64,000 nt of DNA, from contig NZ_NEVT01000003.1 in NCBI RefSeq assembly GCF_002261345.1, forward strand, positions 434,001-498,000, written 5' to 3'. This DNA comes from Bordetella genomosp. 2. GTDB taxonomy: Bacteria; Pseudomonadota; Gammaproteobacteria; Burkholderiales; Burkholderiaceae_B. This document shows, piece after piece, positions 43,705 to 52,926 of this stretch; within the stretch, counting starts at the first letter, position 1, and each line of letters opens with the position of its first letter. The notes under the pieces were generated by a model, which did not search any database, was not told where the DNA came from, and worked only from the letters and a program-made list of their open reading frames with translations. The position numbers and the translations under genes are program-made.

Positions 43705-44580
43705 ATGCAGGAACTGATACAACTGCTGGTCAATGGAGTCGCGCTGGGCAGCGTCTATGCCCTGGCCGCCTTGGGCTTCGTCATTGTGTATTCGGCCACC
43801 AGCGTGGTGAACTTCGCCGCCGGCCAGTTCGTGATGCTGGGGACCTTCTTCGGCGTCACGACCATCATCCAGGCGCAGTGGCCGGCGGCCCTGGCGTATC
43901 CGGCAGCGATCGCCATGATGGCGGCCTTCGGCCTGCTGTTCTATGCGCTGGTGCATCTGCCGCTGCAGAACCGGCCGGTGGTGTCGGTAATCATCGGCAC
44001 GGTCGCGGCCGGCATCGCCATGCAGAATGGCGCGCTGCTGATCTGGGACGCCTGGCCGTTCCGCGTGCCGTCGCCGTTTGGCGACGGCACGGTCGGCATC
44101 GCCGGCAGTGTCATCACGGTCCATGCGCTGGCCACGATAGGTATCACGCTGCTGCTCATCGTCGGGCTGTACGCGCTGCTGCACCGCACCGCGATCGGTC
44201 GCTCGATGCGCGCCGTCGCGCAGGACGTGGAAACGGCACGACTGATGGGTCTGCGCGTGCGGCTGCTGCTGGGCTTTGCCTGGCTGCTCGCCGCGGTATT
44301 CGCGGGCTTCGCCGGCCTGCTGGTCGGCCCGATGTGGTTCGCCGACGTGAATATGGGCGATGCCGTGGCGCTCAAGGCGTTCGCGGCCACCATCATCGGC
44401 GGATTCGGCAGCGTGCCGGGTGCCATCGCCGGCGGCTTGATGGTGGGCCTGATCGAGATCCTGGGCGCCGCCTATCTGTCTTCCACCTACAAGGATCTGC
44501 TGGCCTTCGGGATCATGATTCTGTTCCTGCTGGTCAGGCCGCAAGGCATTTTCGGCGAGCGCATCGCCGACCGGGGATGA
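43705..44580 (+). CDS. ABC importer permease, LivH type
   Basis: 291-residue membrane subunit with LVNGVALGSVYALAALGFVI, SVVNFAAGQFVMLG and KAFAATIIGGFGSVPGAIAGG, the LivH pattern including the EAA-like loop. Eight or so helices. Overlaps the LivM start as ATGA. Confidence 0.93.
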   Translation: MQELIQLLVNGVALGSVYALAALGFVIVYSATSVVNFAAGQFVMLGTFFGVTTIIQAQWPAALAYPAAIAMMAAFGLLFYALVHLPLQNRPVVSVIIGTVAAGIAMQNGALLIWDAWPFRVPSPFGDGTVGIAGSVITVHALATIGITLLLIVGLYALLHRTAIGRSMRAVAQDVETARLMGLRVRLLLGFAWLLAAVFAGFAGLLVGPMWFADVNMGDAVALKAFAATIIGGFGSVPGAIAGGLMVGLIEILGAAYLSSTYKDLLAFGIMILFLLVRPQGIFGERIADRG

Positions 44581-45569
44581 AGATGAAAAAATCCCAATTG
44601 CTGTGCGGCCTCGCCGTGCTGGTGCTTGCCGCGCTGCTGCCGCTCTTCATGCAGGGCTATGGCAACCGCCTCATGAACACGGCGTTGATATCGGCCATCG
44701 CCGTGATCGGCCTGAACTTCGTGTTCGGCTATGCCGGCCTCATCTCCCTGGCTCACGCAGCCTTCGTCGGCATCGCAGCGTACATCGTCGCCATTCTGAC
44801 TACGGCTCATGGTTGGAGTCCGTGGCTGGCCGCGCTGTTGGCGATCGCCGCGACGTGCTTGTGCGCCTATATCGCGGGGCGCATCTTGCTGCGCCTGAAG
44901 GGGCATTATCTGGCACTCGCCACGCTGGGCTTGAACGTCAGCTTCACGATCGTCGCGTCGAACTGGCTGGATGTCACCGGCGGCACCAACGGGATATCCG
45001 GCATTCCATCGCTCAGTCTGGCGGGCGTCCCGCTGGATGACGAGCGCAGCTTCTATTGGTTTGCATTGGCGGTACTGACTCTGTTGGCCGGGCTGGCCAC
45101 CCGGGTGCGCCATTCGCACGCCGGAAGGGCCCTGATGGCGGTGCGCGACGACGAGCTGGCCACCGCCATGACCGGCCTGCCCGTCACGCGGATCAAAGTG
45201 GCGGCCTTTACGCTGGGCGCAGCGTACGCCGCCGTCGCCGGCTGCCTGTTCGCCTTCCATATCCGCTTCGTTTCGCCGGAAGACTTCAATTTCTCGCATT
45301 CCATCATTTACCTGGCGATGCTGATCGTCGGCGGCGAGGGCAGTATTGTCGGGGCGGTGCTGGGCGCGGTCGGCGTGACCCTCTTGCCGGAATTGCTGCG
45401 CGGCGTGGGCAATGCCTACATGCTGGTGTTCGGCGTGCTGGTGCTGGTCATCCTGGTGGTGCTGCCGCGCGGGCTGATCAGCCTGGCGCAGCCGGCTACG
45501 TATCGCGGTCTGCGCCGACGTCAAGGCACCGGGGCCGCGACCGCGGGCCATGGAGGGCGTTCATCATGA
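44577..45569 (+). CDS. ABC importer permease, LivM type
   Basis: 330-residue membrane subunit: LNFVFGYAGLISLAHAAFVG, LRLKGHYLALATLGLN and LIVGGEGSIVGAVLGAVGV are typical of LivM. The start MKMKKSQLL at 44577 overlaps the LivH stop. A longer open frame from 43878 is a shadow across LivH. The stop overlaps the LivG start. Confidence 0.93.
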   Translation: MKMKKSQLLCGLAVLVLAALLPLFMQGYGNRLMNTALISAIAVIGLNFVFGYAGLISLAHAAFVGIAAYIVAILTTAHGWSPWLAALLAIAATCLCAYIAGRILLRLKGHYLALATLGLNVSFTIVASNWLDVTGGTNGISGIPSLSLAGVPLDDERSFYWFALAVLTLLAGLATRVRHSHAGRALMAVRDDELATAMTGLPVTRIKVAAFTLGAAYAAVAGCLFAFHIRFVSPEDFNFSHSIIYLAMLIVGGEGSIVGAVLGAVGVTLLPELLRGVGNAYMLVFGVLVLVILVVLPRGLISLAQPATYRGLRRRQGTGAATAGHGGRSS

Positions 45570-46345
45570 CGCTCATGCGCGTACAGGGAGTCAGCAAGCG
45601 CTATGGCGGCGTACAGGCGCTGTCCGATGTGAGCCTGGACATCGAGGCCAATCAGTTCTACGCGATCATCGGGCCGAACGGCGCGGGCAAGAGCACGTTG
45701 TTGAATGTCATGACCGGACTGGTGCAGCCCTCTTCGGGCCAGATCAGTTTCGATGGGGAGACGCTTACTGGCAGGGCCACGCATGACATCATCCGGGCTG
45801 GAATCGGGCGCATCTTCCAGAGCGGCCGATTGTTCACCCGGCTGACCGTGCTGGAGAACGTCATGCTGGGCGCCGCCATGCGGGACTCGCGCTCGCTGGC
45901 CGGCATGCTGCTGCGGCCGGCGTCCACGCTTGCCCGCGAGCGCGCCGCGCGCGAGGCGGCCTACGAGACACTGCGTCAGTTCGGCCTGCAAGAGCTGGCC
46001 GGCCGCGCCATAGGGTCGTTGTCATACGGCAATCGCCGCATGGTCGAGATGGCCCGGGTCATGGTCGCCCAGCCTCGCATGCTGTTGCTGGACGAACCGG
46101 CAGCGGGCCTGAACTCCGGCGAGGTCGAGCAGCTCATGGCGCTGTTGCGGCGCCTGCGCGAGACGCATCGCCTGACCGTGGTGCTGATCGAGCACAACAT
46201 GGGCATGGTGATGCGGCTGGCCGAACGCGTGGCGGTATTGAATTTCGGCGCCAAGCTGGCCGAAGGCACGCCGGCCCAGGTGCAATCGGATCCGGCGGTG
46301 CTCGAAGCCTATCTGGGAGGAGGCTACCAACATGTTGAAGTGTAG
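45566..46345 (+). CDS. ABC importer ATPase, LivG type
   Basis: 259 residues: Walker A GPNGAGKST, Walker B MLLLDEPAAGLN, and IGRIFQSGRLFTRLTVLENV as Q-loop region. The signature reads SYGNRRMVEMARV, with Asn-Arg where LivG usually has Gln-Arg, a small variation. C-terminal LivG tail (BCA_ABC_TP_C-like, LEAYLGGGYQ). Overlaps LivM by four and LivF by 14 bases. Confidence 0.93.
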   Translation: MTLMRVQGVSKRYGGVQALSDVSLDIEANQFYAIIGPNGAGKSTLLNVMTGLVQPSSGQISFDGETLTGRATHDIIRAGIGRIFQSGRLFTRLTVLENVMLGAAMRDSRSLAGMLLRPASTLARERAAREAAYETLRQFGLQELAGRAIGSLSYGNRRMVEMARVMVAQPRMLLLDEPAAGLNSGEVEQLMALLRRLRETHRLTVVLIEHNMGMVMRLAERVAVLNFGAKLAEGTPAQVQSDPAVLEAYLGGGYQHVEV

Positions 46346-47033
46346 CAACCTGGGCGCCGCCTACGGCGACATCGTGGCGCTGCGTGGCATCGACCTGGAA
46401 GTGAAGGCGGGCGAGGCCGTGGCGCTGATAGGCGTCAACGGCGCGGGCAAGACGACATTGCTGCGGGCCATCTCGGGCCTGCTGCCGACGACTGGCGAAT
46501 TGAGTTTCGATGGCCGTCCGCTCGCCACGGTGCCGGTGCAGCAGCGGGTACGGGCCGGGATCGCGCATGTGCCCGAAGGCCGGCGCATTTTCCCGGGCCT
46601 GACTGTGCGTGAGAACCTGGAGGTCGGCGCGACCGTGCGAGGCCGCGGCCCGCGCCTCGGCGAGGATTTCGAGCGCGTGTACGACTTGTTCCCGCGGCTG
46701 AAGGAGCGCGCCGGCCAGCTGGGCTGGTCGCTGTCGGGCGGCGAGCAGCAGATGCTCGCCATCGGCCGCGCGCTGATGGCCAGGCCGAGGCTGCTGTTGC
46801 TGGACGAGCCTTCGCTCGGCTTGGCGCCGCGCCTGGCGGAAGAGGTCTATGCGCGCATCGCCCGCATCAACGAAGGCGGCATGACGGTTCTGCTGGTCGA
46901 GCAGAACACGGTCCTGGCGCTGGGCGTGGCCGACCGCGGCTATGTCATCGAGAACGGCAGCATCGTATTGGCCGACACGGCCGACACGCTTCGTCATCAT
47001 CCGCGGGTCCGGGATGCCTACCTGGGCCGTTAA
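46332..47033 (+). CDS. ABC importer ATPase, LivF type
   Basis: 233 residues: Walker A GVNGAGKTT, Q-loop region GIAHVPEGRRIFPGLTVREN, signature LSGGEQQML, Walker B LLLLDEPSLGLAP. Completes the five-gene importer; the aminotransferase ATG follows 19 bases on. Confidence 0.94.
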   Translation: MLKCSNLGAAYGDIVALRGIDLEVKAGEAVALIGVNGAGKTTLLRAISGLLPTTGELSFDGRPLATVPVQQRVRAGIAHVPEGRRIFPGLTVRENLEVGATVRGRGPRLGEDFERVYDLFPRLKERAGQLGWSLSGGEQQMLAIGRALMARPRLLLLDEPSLGLAPRLAEEVYARIARINEGGMTVLLVEQNTVLALGVADRGYVIENGSIVLADTADTLRHHPRVRDAYLGR

Positions 47034-47052
47034 CCCCTGTCTACGAGAAACC

Positions 47053-48375
47053 ATGTACCCCGATTCTTCTTCCCGGTCGCAGGCGCTGCATACGCGCGCC
47101 AAGCGCAGTCTGCCAGGCGGCAATACCCGTACGACGGTCTATTTATCCCCATATCCGGTCTATGCGGCGCGGGGCGCAGGCTGCCGCGTGCATGATGTCG
47201 ACGGCAATGTGCTGATCGACTGCATCAACAACTTTACCGCCCTGATCCATGGTCATGCCCATCCGGCGCTGGCCGCTGCCGCACATCGCCAGATCGATCT
47301 GGGCACTTCGTTCGGCATGCCTACCGAAAGCGAGATCATGCTTGCCGAGCTGCTGGCCGAGCGGGTGCCGGGCATCGAGCAGGTGCGTTTCACGAACTCC
47401 GGCACCGAAGCCGTCATGATGGCGCTGAAAGCGGCGCGCGCCTACACCGGCCGGCCGAAGATCGCCAAGGTCGAGGGCGCCTATCACGGATCCTACGACT
47501 ATGCCGAGATCAGCCTGGATGCCGCGCCAGACAACTGGGGAGATGCTGTCCCGGCCTCGGTGCCCTACGCGCGAGGCACGCCGCAGGGGGTGCTGGCCGA
47601 CGTGGTGGTATTGCCGTTCAACGACTGCGAGGCCACCGAGGCATTGTTGCGCCGGCACGGCGCCAGCTTGGCCGGCGTGCTGGTCGACCTGCTGCCCAAT
47701 CGCGTCGGCTTGATCCCCGCTACGCCAGCTTATCTGGAAATGCTGCGCCGCGTGACCCGCGAACTGGGCATTCTGCTGATCGTCGACGAGGTCATCAGCT
47801 TGCGGCTCGGCCCGGGTGGCGCGCAGGCGCGCCTGGGTGTACAGCCCGACTTGACCACGGTGGGCAAGATCATGGGCGGCGGCTTCCCGGTCGGCGGCGT
47901 GGGCGGGCGCGCCGATGTGATGGCAGTGTTCGATCCCTCCGGCGGGCGGCCTGCGGTGCCGCATGGCGGCACATTCTCGGCCAATCCCGTGTCGATGGTG
48001 GCCGGCCTGGCGGCGATGCAATTGCTCGACGGAGAGGCCTACCAGCGGCTCGACCGCCATGGCGAGATGTTGCGCCAGGGCCTGAATCGGGCGTTCGCCG
48101 ATGCCGGCGTGGCCGGACAGGCCACCGGACTGGGCTCGCTGATCAAACTGCACTTGAAAGCTGCGCCGATCGCCAATTACCGCGATGCATTCCCCACGCC
48201 CGAACAGGGCCGGGCGATGGCGCGCTTCAATCGCGAAATGCTGAACCGGGGAATCCTGATGGCCGGCTATGGCCTGATGGCGCTGTCCACGCCCATGCAG
48301 GACGCGGATATCGAGCAGATTGTGCAGGCCGCCCATGAAGCGCTGATGGCATTGCGCCGCGAAGAGGTGCTGTGA
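47053..48375 (+). CDS. Class III PLP aminotransferase (GSA-aminomutase/beta-amino-acid type)
   Basis: 440 residues. PLP sites: SGTEAVM (116-122), IVDEVIS (D245) and Schiff-base lysine K272 in TVGKIMGGGFPVGG. Overall it resembles glutamate-1-semialdehyde aminomutase, but PGGNTR near residues 21-26 is like the arginine-bearing motif of beta-phenylalanine aminotransferases. With an ABC importer before and an ATP-dependent hydantoinase/lactamase pair behind, transamination of a beta- or omega-amino acid released from a ring is more likely than haem synthesis. Ends overlapping the HyuA start. Confidence 0.88.
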   Translation: MYPDSSSRSQALHTRAKRSLPGGNTRTTVYLSPYPVYAARGAGCRVHDVDGNVLIDCINNFTALIHGHAHPALAAAAHRQIDLGTSFGMPTESEIMLAELLAERVPGIEQVRFTNSGTEAVMMALKAARAYTGRPKIAKVEGAYHGSYDYAEISLDAAPDNWGDAVPASVPYARGTPQGVLADVVVLPFNDCEATEALLRRHGASLAGVLVDLLPNRVGLIPATPAYLEMLRRVTRELGILLIVDEVISLRLGPGGAQARLGVQPDLTTVGKIMGGGFPVGGVGGRADVMAVFDPSGGRPAVPHGGTFSANPVSMVAGLAAMQLLDGEAYQRLDRHGEMLRQGLNRAFADAGVAGQATGLGSLIKLHLKAAPIANYRDAFPTPEQGRAMARFNREMLNRGILMAGYGLMALSTPMQDADIEQIVQAAHEALMALRREEVL

Positions 48376-50393
48376 TGGCCGTAACCGCAGGCATCGACGT
48401 AGGCGGTACCTTTACCGACTTGATCCTGGTCGACGACGAGACCGGTACGGTCAGAATATCGAAAGTACCCAGTACGCTGGATAACCAGGCCTATGGGGTG
48501 CTCGAAGCACTGCGCCGCACCGAGGTGCCGCTGGCTCGCGTGGACAGCATCGTCCACGGCACCACCACGACGACCAACGCCGTGCTGGAACGCAAGCTGG
48601 CGAAGGTGGCGCTGATCACCACCGAGGGGTTCCGCGATATTCTGGAGCTGGGCAGGCGCACCCGGCCGCAGGCTTATGGGTTGACTGGCAGCTTCGTGCC
48701 CCTGATTCCGCGGGAATTGCGCCGCGAAGTGCCCGAGCGCATGGATGCCGATGGCCGCGTGCTGGTGCCGCTCGACGAAGCGGCGTTCGTCGCGGTGGTG
48801 CGCGAACTGGCGCAGGCGGGCGTCGAGGCGCTGGTGATTCATTTCCTGCACAGTTACGCGAATCCCGTCCACGAACAGCGCGCGCTGGAGCTGGCCCGCG
48901 AACACTGGCCGAATCAATACATCACGGCCGGGCATACCATCATTTCGGAATTCCGCGAATTCGAGCGCGGCACGGCGGCCGCGGTGAACGCATCGGTGCA
49001 GCCCATCCTGGACCGCTACATCGACCGCCTGCAGGGCAGCCTGTCGGCGGCGGGCTTCCGCAGCGACTTGCTGGTGATGCAGGGCAATGGCGGCACCGTG
49101 TCGGCGCGGACAGTCTCGCGCATGGCCATCAATACGGTCATGTCCGGCCCCGCGTCCGGCGTAATGGCGGCGGCTTATTCCGGGCGGCTGTCCGGCCACC
49201 TCAATCTCATCACATACGACATGGGCGGGACATCCTCCGATGTCGCGCTGATCGAGGGTGGCGTGCCCAAGGTGTCGAGCGAACTGGAACTCGAATACGG
49301 CATGCCGCTACACGTGCCGATGGTCGACGTCCATACCGTCGGAGCGGGCGGCGGCTCTATCGCACGGGTCCAGGCCGGCGGCCTGCTGCGGGTCGGGCCC
49401 GACAGCGCGGGCGCACGGCCCGGCCCTATCTGCTACGGTCGCGGCGGCGAGCTGCCGACGCTGACCGACGCCAACCTGGTGTTGGGACGTCTCGACCCGC
49501 AACGCCTGCTGGCCGTCGATCGGGCCGTGAGCGTGGAAGAGGTGGCGGCGCGCATCGAGGCCACGGTCGGCCGGCCCTTGGGCCTGGACGCCGTGCAGGC
49601 CGCCGCCGCCATTCTGCAGATCGGCAATAACAATATGGCGGGCGCCATACGCCTGGTCAGCCTGGCCCGTGGCTACGACCCCCGCGATTTCGCGCTGTTC
49701 GCGTTTGGCGGCGCCGGCCCCTTGCACGCGGTGGCGCTGGCCCGTGAACTGGCCATCCCGACGGTGCTCATCCCTGTCCGCCCGGGCCTGACCAACGCAT
49801 TGGGCTGCCTGGTGGCCGATGTGCGCCACGATTTCGTCAAATCGTTCAATCGTCCGTTGAAGGACCTGGGCGATGATGAGCTGTCGGCCTGCCTGCGCGA
49901 GCAGATCGCCCAGGGCCGTGCGGCAATTGAACGTGATGGCATCGCCGTGTCGGAGATACAGGTCTTCCATCACGCGCAGATGCAGTTCCAGGGCCAGAGC
50001 CACCTGCTGACGGTGCCTCTGGCATCCGACCAGGCTACCGTGGCGCAGCTGCAGGAGGCGTTCGCGCGCGCCTATTGGCAGCGCTTCCAGGTCGAACTGG
50101 CGGAGCTGCGGCCGGTGCTGGTCACGCTGGATACCAGCTTGGTCGGAAAGCGTCATGGGGTGGCGCTTCACAGCTTGCGCAGCGCCGGGTCGGAACGCGC
50201 CGAGCCGCGCTTCCGTCGCGTGTGGTTCGGCGACGTGGGCTGGGTCGATACGCCGATCTACGCACGCGAGCAGATTCCGTCCGCCGGGCTGGCGGGCCCC
50301 GCGATCGTCGAACAGTTGGACGCCACCATCGTCATCGAGCCCGGAACCAGGGCCTGCGGCGATGATTACGGCAATCTGGTCATCTCTCTCTAA
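48375..50393 (+). CDS. Hydantoinase/oxoprolinase family subunit A (ATP-dependent, HyuA-like)
   Basis: 672 residues. ATP-binding ASKHA-type segments: GIDVGGTFTDLILVD at the N-terminus, VHGTTTTTNAVLERK, FERGTAAAVNASVQPIL, YDMGGTSSDVALIEGG and VGAGGGSIARV. With HyuB it forms N-methylhydantoinase, caprolactamase, 5-oxoprolinase or related ATP-dependent amidohydrolases, or acetone-carboxylase-like enzymes. ATG at 48375 is 7 bases behind GAAGAGG; an adjacent GTG at 48372 is possible. HyuB follows after 15 bases. Confidence 0.92.
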   Translation: MAVTAGIDVGGTFTDLILVDDETGTVRISKVPSTLDNQAYGVLEALRRTEVPLARVDSIVHGTTTTTNAVLERKLAKVALITTEGFRDILELGRRTRPQAYGLTGSFVPLIPRELRREVPERMDADGRVLVPLDEAAFVAVVRELAQAGVEALVIHFLHSYANPVHEQRALELAREHWPNQYITAGHTIISEFREFERGTAAAVNASVQPILDRYIDRLQGSLSAAGFRSDLLVMQGNGGTVSARTVSRMAINTVMSGPASGVMAAAYSGRLSGHLNLITYDMGGTSSDVALIEGGVPKVSSELELEYGMPLHVPMVDVHTVGAGGGSIARVQAGGLLRVGPDSAGARPGPICYGRGGELPTLTDANLVLGRLDPQRLLAVDRAVSVEEVAARIEATVGRPLGLDAVQAAAAILQIGNNNMAGAIRLVSLARGYDPRDFALFAFGGAGPLHAVALARELAIPTVLIPVRPGLTNALGCLVADVRHDFVKSFNRPLKDLGDDELSACLREQIAQGRAAIERDGIAVSEIQVFHHAQMQFQGQSHLLTVPLASDQATVAQLQEAFARAYWQRFQVELAELRPVLVTLDTSLVGKRHGVALHSLRSAGSERAEPRFRRVWFGDVGWVDTPIYAREQIPSAGLAGPAIVEQLDATIVIEPGTRACGDDYGNLVISL

Positions 50394-50408
50394 GGCTGCG
50401 GCATCTCA

Positions 50409-52061
50409 ATGGCAAGCATCGATCCGGTCACGCTTACCGTCATACAGAGCGGATTGCACCAGGTGTGCAATGAAATGGACCTGGCGCATTGTCGCGCCGC
50501 GTTTTCTCCGATTATTTCCGAGTCGCAGGATCGCTCCAACGGCATCTATCATCGCGACTCGGGCGAGCTCATCGCCCAGGGCGAGCTGGGGCTGCCCATC
50601 TTCGTGGGCACCATGCAGTTCTCGACCCAGGCGGTCATCGCCCGCGCCAACAACATCGCGCCAGGCGATGTGTTCATGGTCAACGACCCATACCTGGGCG
50701 GCACTCACTTGATGGACGTGCGTTTCGTAAAGCCATTCTTCTATCGCGGCAAGTTGTACGCCTGGCTGGCGAACACGGGCCATTGGCCCGACATGGGGGG
50801 CATGGTACCCGGGGGCTTTTCGGCGCATGCCACTGAAATAGAACAGGAGGGTTTGCGGCTGCCGCCTGTGAAGCTCTACAAGCAGAATGAGCTCGACCCG
50901 GAGATTCTGTCCATCCTGATGTCCAATATCCGGATCGCCGAGCAGCGTATCGGCGATATCAAGGCGCAGGCCGCCGCCCTGGCCATCGGCGAGCGACGCC
51001 TGACCCAACTGCTGGACCGCTATGGCCAGGATACCGTCGATACGGCCATCGAAGAGCTCAAGCGGCAGGCGTCGCAACAGACGCGTGCAATCATTGCCTC
51101 GATTCCAGACGGCGACTACCGTGGCGAGGCCTATCTCGATTCCGACGGCGTCGAAGACCGTCCCCTGAAGGTGTCAGTGAAGATCCGCAAAGAAGGCGAG
51201 CTGATGCACTTCGACCTGGGGGACTCCAGCCCGCCTTGCGCCGGGCCCATGAACAGCGTCATTGCGACGACACGTTCGTCCATCTACCTGGCCATCAAGC
51301 ACGTTTTCCCGGAGCTGCCTATCAATGCCGGCATGTTCGAGCCGCTGCGAATTGCGGATCCGGAGGGCACGTTCCTGTATGCCCGCTATCCGCGGCCGGT
51401 TTCAGGGTGCGCGGCCGAGGTCAGCCAGCGGATCGCCGAGGCGGTATTCGACGCGCTGCAAAAGGCCATTCCACAGCGGTTGTTCGCCGCGCCGGCGGGC
51501 ACCACGGCGAACCTCGCGATAGGCGGCAACGATCCCCTGCATGACAGGTCGTATGTGATGTACGTGATTTCCGGCGGCGGCTACGGCGGCCACCCGGGCG
51601 GGGACGGGTTGACCAACGGCTGCTCCACGATAGGCATTTCGAAGGCGGCACCGGTCGAGGTGCAGGAGCAGTTGTACCCGGTGCTGTTCGAGCGCTACGC
51701 GATTCATGAGGGTTCGGGTGGCAAGGGCCAGTTTCGCGGGGGGATGGGAATCCACTACCGGATCCGGCTGCGCGCCGGATCGGCGCGGGCTTCCATGGTG
51801 ATGGACCACGGGAAATTCGGTCCGCCAGGCGCGGCCGGCGGGCGGGAGGGCGGGCGCACGCGTGTGACCGTCTACCGCAACGGCGATGCCTATGTGCCGC
51901 CGCACGTGTCGAAGGATCAGGGGATCGTGATGCAGGCCGGTGATGTCATCGAGGTCTATACCCCCGGCGGCGGCGGCTACGGCGACCCGGCCAGGCGCTC
52001 GCCCGAGGCGCTCGAGTACGACCGGCGCCAGGGCTATTATCCGGAATCCGCCGGCTGGTAG
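50409..52061 (+). CDS. Hydantoinase family subunit B (HyuB-like)
   Basis: 550 residues. Starts with SIDPVTLTVIQSGLHQVCNE and has ESQDRSNGIYHRDSGELIAQ, VMVNDPYLGGTHL-type FMVNDPYLGGTHLMDV, PLRIADPEGTFL, AEVSQRIAEAVFDAL and the glycine-rich end VYTPGGGGYGDP, all HyuB marks. Partner of the upstream HyuA; the pair hydrolyses a cyclic amide at the cost of ATP. Its stop is immediately next to the last base of convergent purU, with no spacer. Confidence 0.93.
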   Translation: MASIDPVTLTVIQSGLHQVCNEMDLAHCRAAFSPIISESQDRSNGIYHRDSGELIAQGELGLPIFVGTMQFSTQAVIARANNIAPGDVFMVNDPYLGGTHLMDVRFVKPFFYRGKLYAWLANTGHWPDMGGMVPGGFSAHATEIEQEGLRLPPVKLYKQNELDPEILSILMSNIRIAEQRIGDIKAQAAALAIGERRLTQLLDRYGQDTVDTAIEELKRQASQQTRAIIASIPDGDYRGEAYLDSDGVEDRPLKVSVKIRKEGELMHFDLGDSSPPCAGPMNSVIATTRSSIYLAIKHVFPELPINAGMFEPLRIADPEGTFLYARYPRPVSGCAAEVSQRIAEAVFDALQKAIPQRLFAAPAGTTANLAIGGNDPLHDRSYVMYVISGGGYGGHPGGDGLTNGCSTIGISKAAPVEVQEQLYPVLFERYAIHEGSGGKGQFRGGMGIHYRIRLRAGSARASMVMDHGKFGPPGAAGGREGGRTRVTVYRNGDAYVPPHVSKDQGIVMQAGDVIEVYTPGGGGYGDPARRSPEALEYDRRQGYYPESAGW

Positions 52062-52916
52062 CTACCGGAACACCACCGTCTTGCCGCGATTGAGCACCAC
52101 GCGGTGCTCGACGTGGCTGCGCACGGCGCGGGCCAGCACCAGCGATTCGACGTCGCTGCCGACCTGGGTCAGGTCCTGCGCCGTCATGGTGTGGTCCACC
52201 CGCTCGATGTCCTGCTCGATGATCGGGCCTTCGTCCAGGTCGGAGGTCACGTAGTGCGCCGTGGCGCCGATGATCTTCACGCCGCGCGCGTGTGCCTGGT
52301 GGTAGGGACGGGCGCCCTTGAAGCTGGGCAGGAAGCTGTGGTGGATGTTGATGGCGCGGCCGGCCAGCGCCCGGCACATGTCGGGCGACAGGATCTGCAT
52401 GTAGCGCGCCAGCACGACCAGGTCGATCGATTCGCGCTCGACCAGGGCCAGCACTTGTTGTTCCTGCTCGGACTTGGTCTCGGGGCTGACCGGCAGGTGG
52501 TGGAACGGGATGCCATACGAGCCGGCCAGGCCGGCGTAGTCGTTGTGGTTGGACACGATGGCGGCGACCTCGGCGCGCAGCTGGCCGCTGCGCACGCGGA
52601 ACAGCAGGTCGTTCAGGCAGTGCCCCTGCTTGCTGACCATGATGAGCAGGCGCGCCTTGCGCCGCGCATCGTGGATCTGCCATTCCATCGCGTAGTCGCC
52701 GGCCAGGGCGGCGAACTGCTCGCGCAGGCTGCCCTCGGGCACCGCGGCCGGCAGGTCGAAGTGCACGCGCAGGAAGAAGCGGCCGGTTTCCTCGTCGCCG
52801 AATTGCTGCGAATCCAGGATGTTGCAGCCCAGTTCGAACAGCAGGCCGCTGACGCGGTAGACGATGCCGGTGCGGTCGGGGCAGGACAGGGTCAGGATGT
52901 AGTCGTTATGCTGCAT
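52062..52916 (-). CDS. purU: Formyltetrahydrofolate deformylase PurU
   Basis: 284 residues: ACT domain (about 7-85, YILTLSCPDRTGIVYRVSG) then a formyltransferase-fold catalytic domain with INIHHSFLPSFKGARPYHQA and GATAHYVTSDLDEGPIIEQD (catalytic Asn/His/Asp). It releases formate and tetrahydrofolate from 10-formyl-THF to balance one-carbon pools. 10 bases behind an FAD oxidoreductase gene on the same strand. Confidence 0.95.
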   Translation of the reverse strand: MQHNDYILTLSCPDRTGIVYRVSGLLFELGCNILDSQQFGDEETGRFFLRVHFDLPAAVPEGSLREQFAALAGDYAMEWQIHDARRKARLLIMVSKQGHCLNDLLFRVRSGQLRAEVAAIVSNHNDYAGLAGSYGIPFHHLPVSPETKSEQEQQVLALVERESIDLVVLARYMQILSPDMCRALAGRAINIHHSFLPSFKGARPYHQAHARGVKIIGATAHYVTSDLDEGPIIEQDIERVDHTMTAQDLTQVGSDVESLVLARAVRSHVEHRVVLNRGKTVVFR

Positions 52917-52926
52917 GATCTGCGAA

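Noticed and set aside
47053-48375. Reading the aminotransferase as HemL (haem biosynthesis)
   Set aside because: It resembles the GSA-aminomutase family, but it is embedded in a catabolic operon and has a beta-amino-acid-type N-terminal motif; HemL is normally encoded alone.
48375-52061. Acetone carboxylase in place of hydantoinase for HyuAB
   Set aside because: Acetone carboxylase needs a third small subunit; none is present, and the neighbours (ABC importer, aminotransferase) suit an amino-group substrate.
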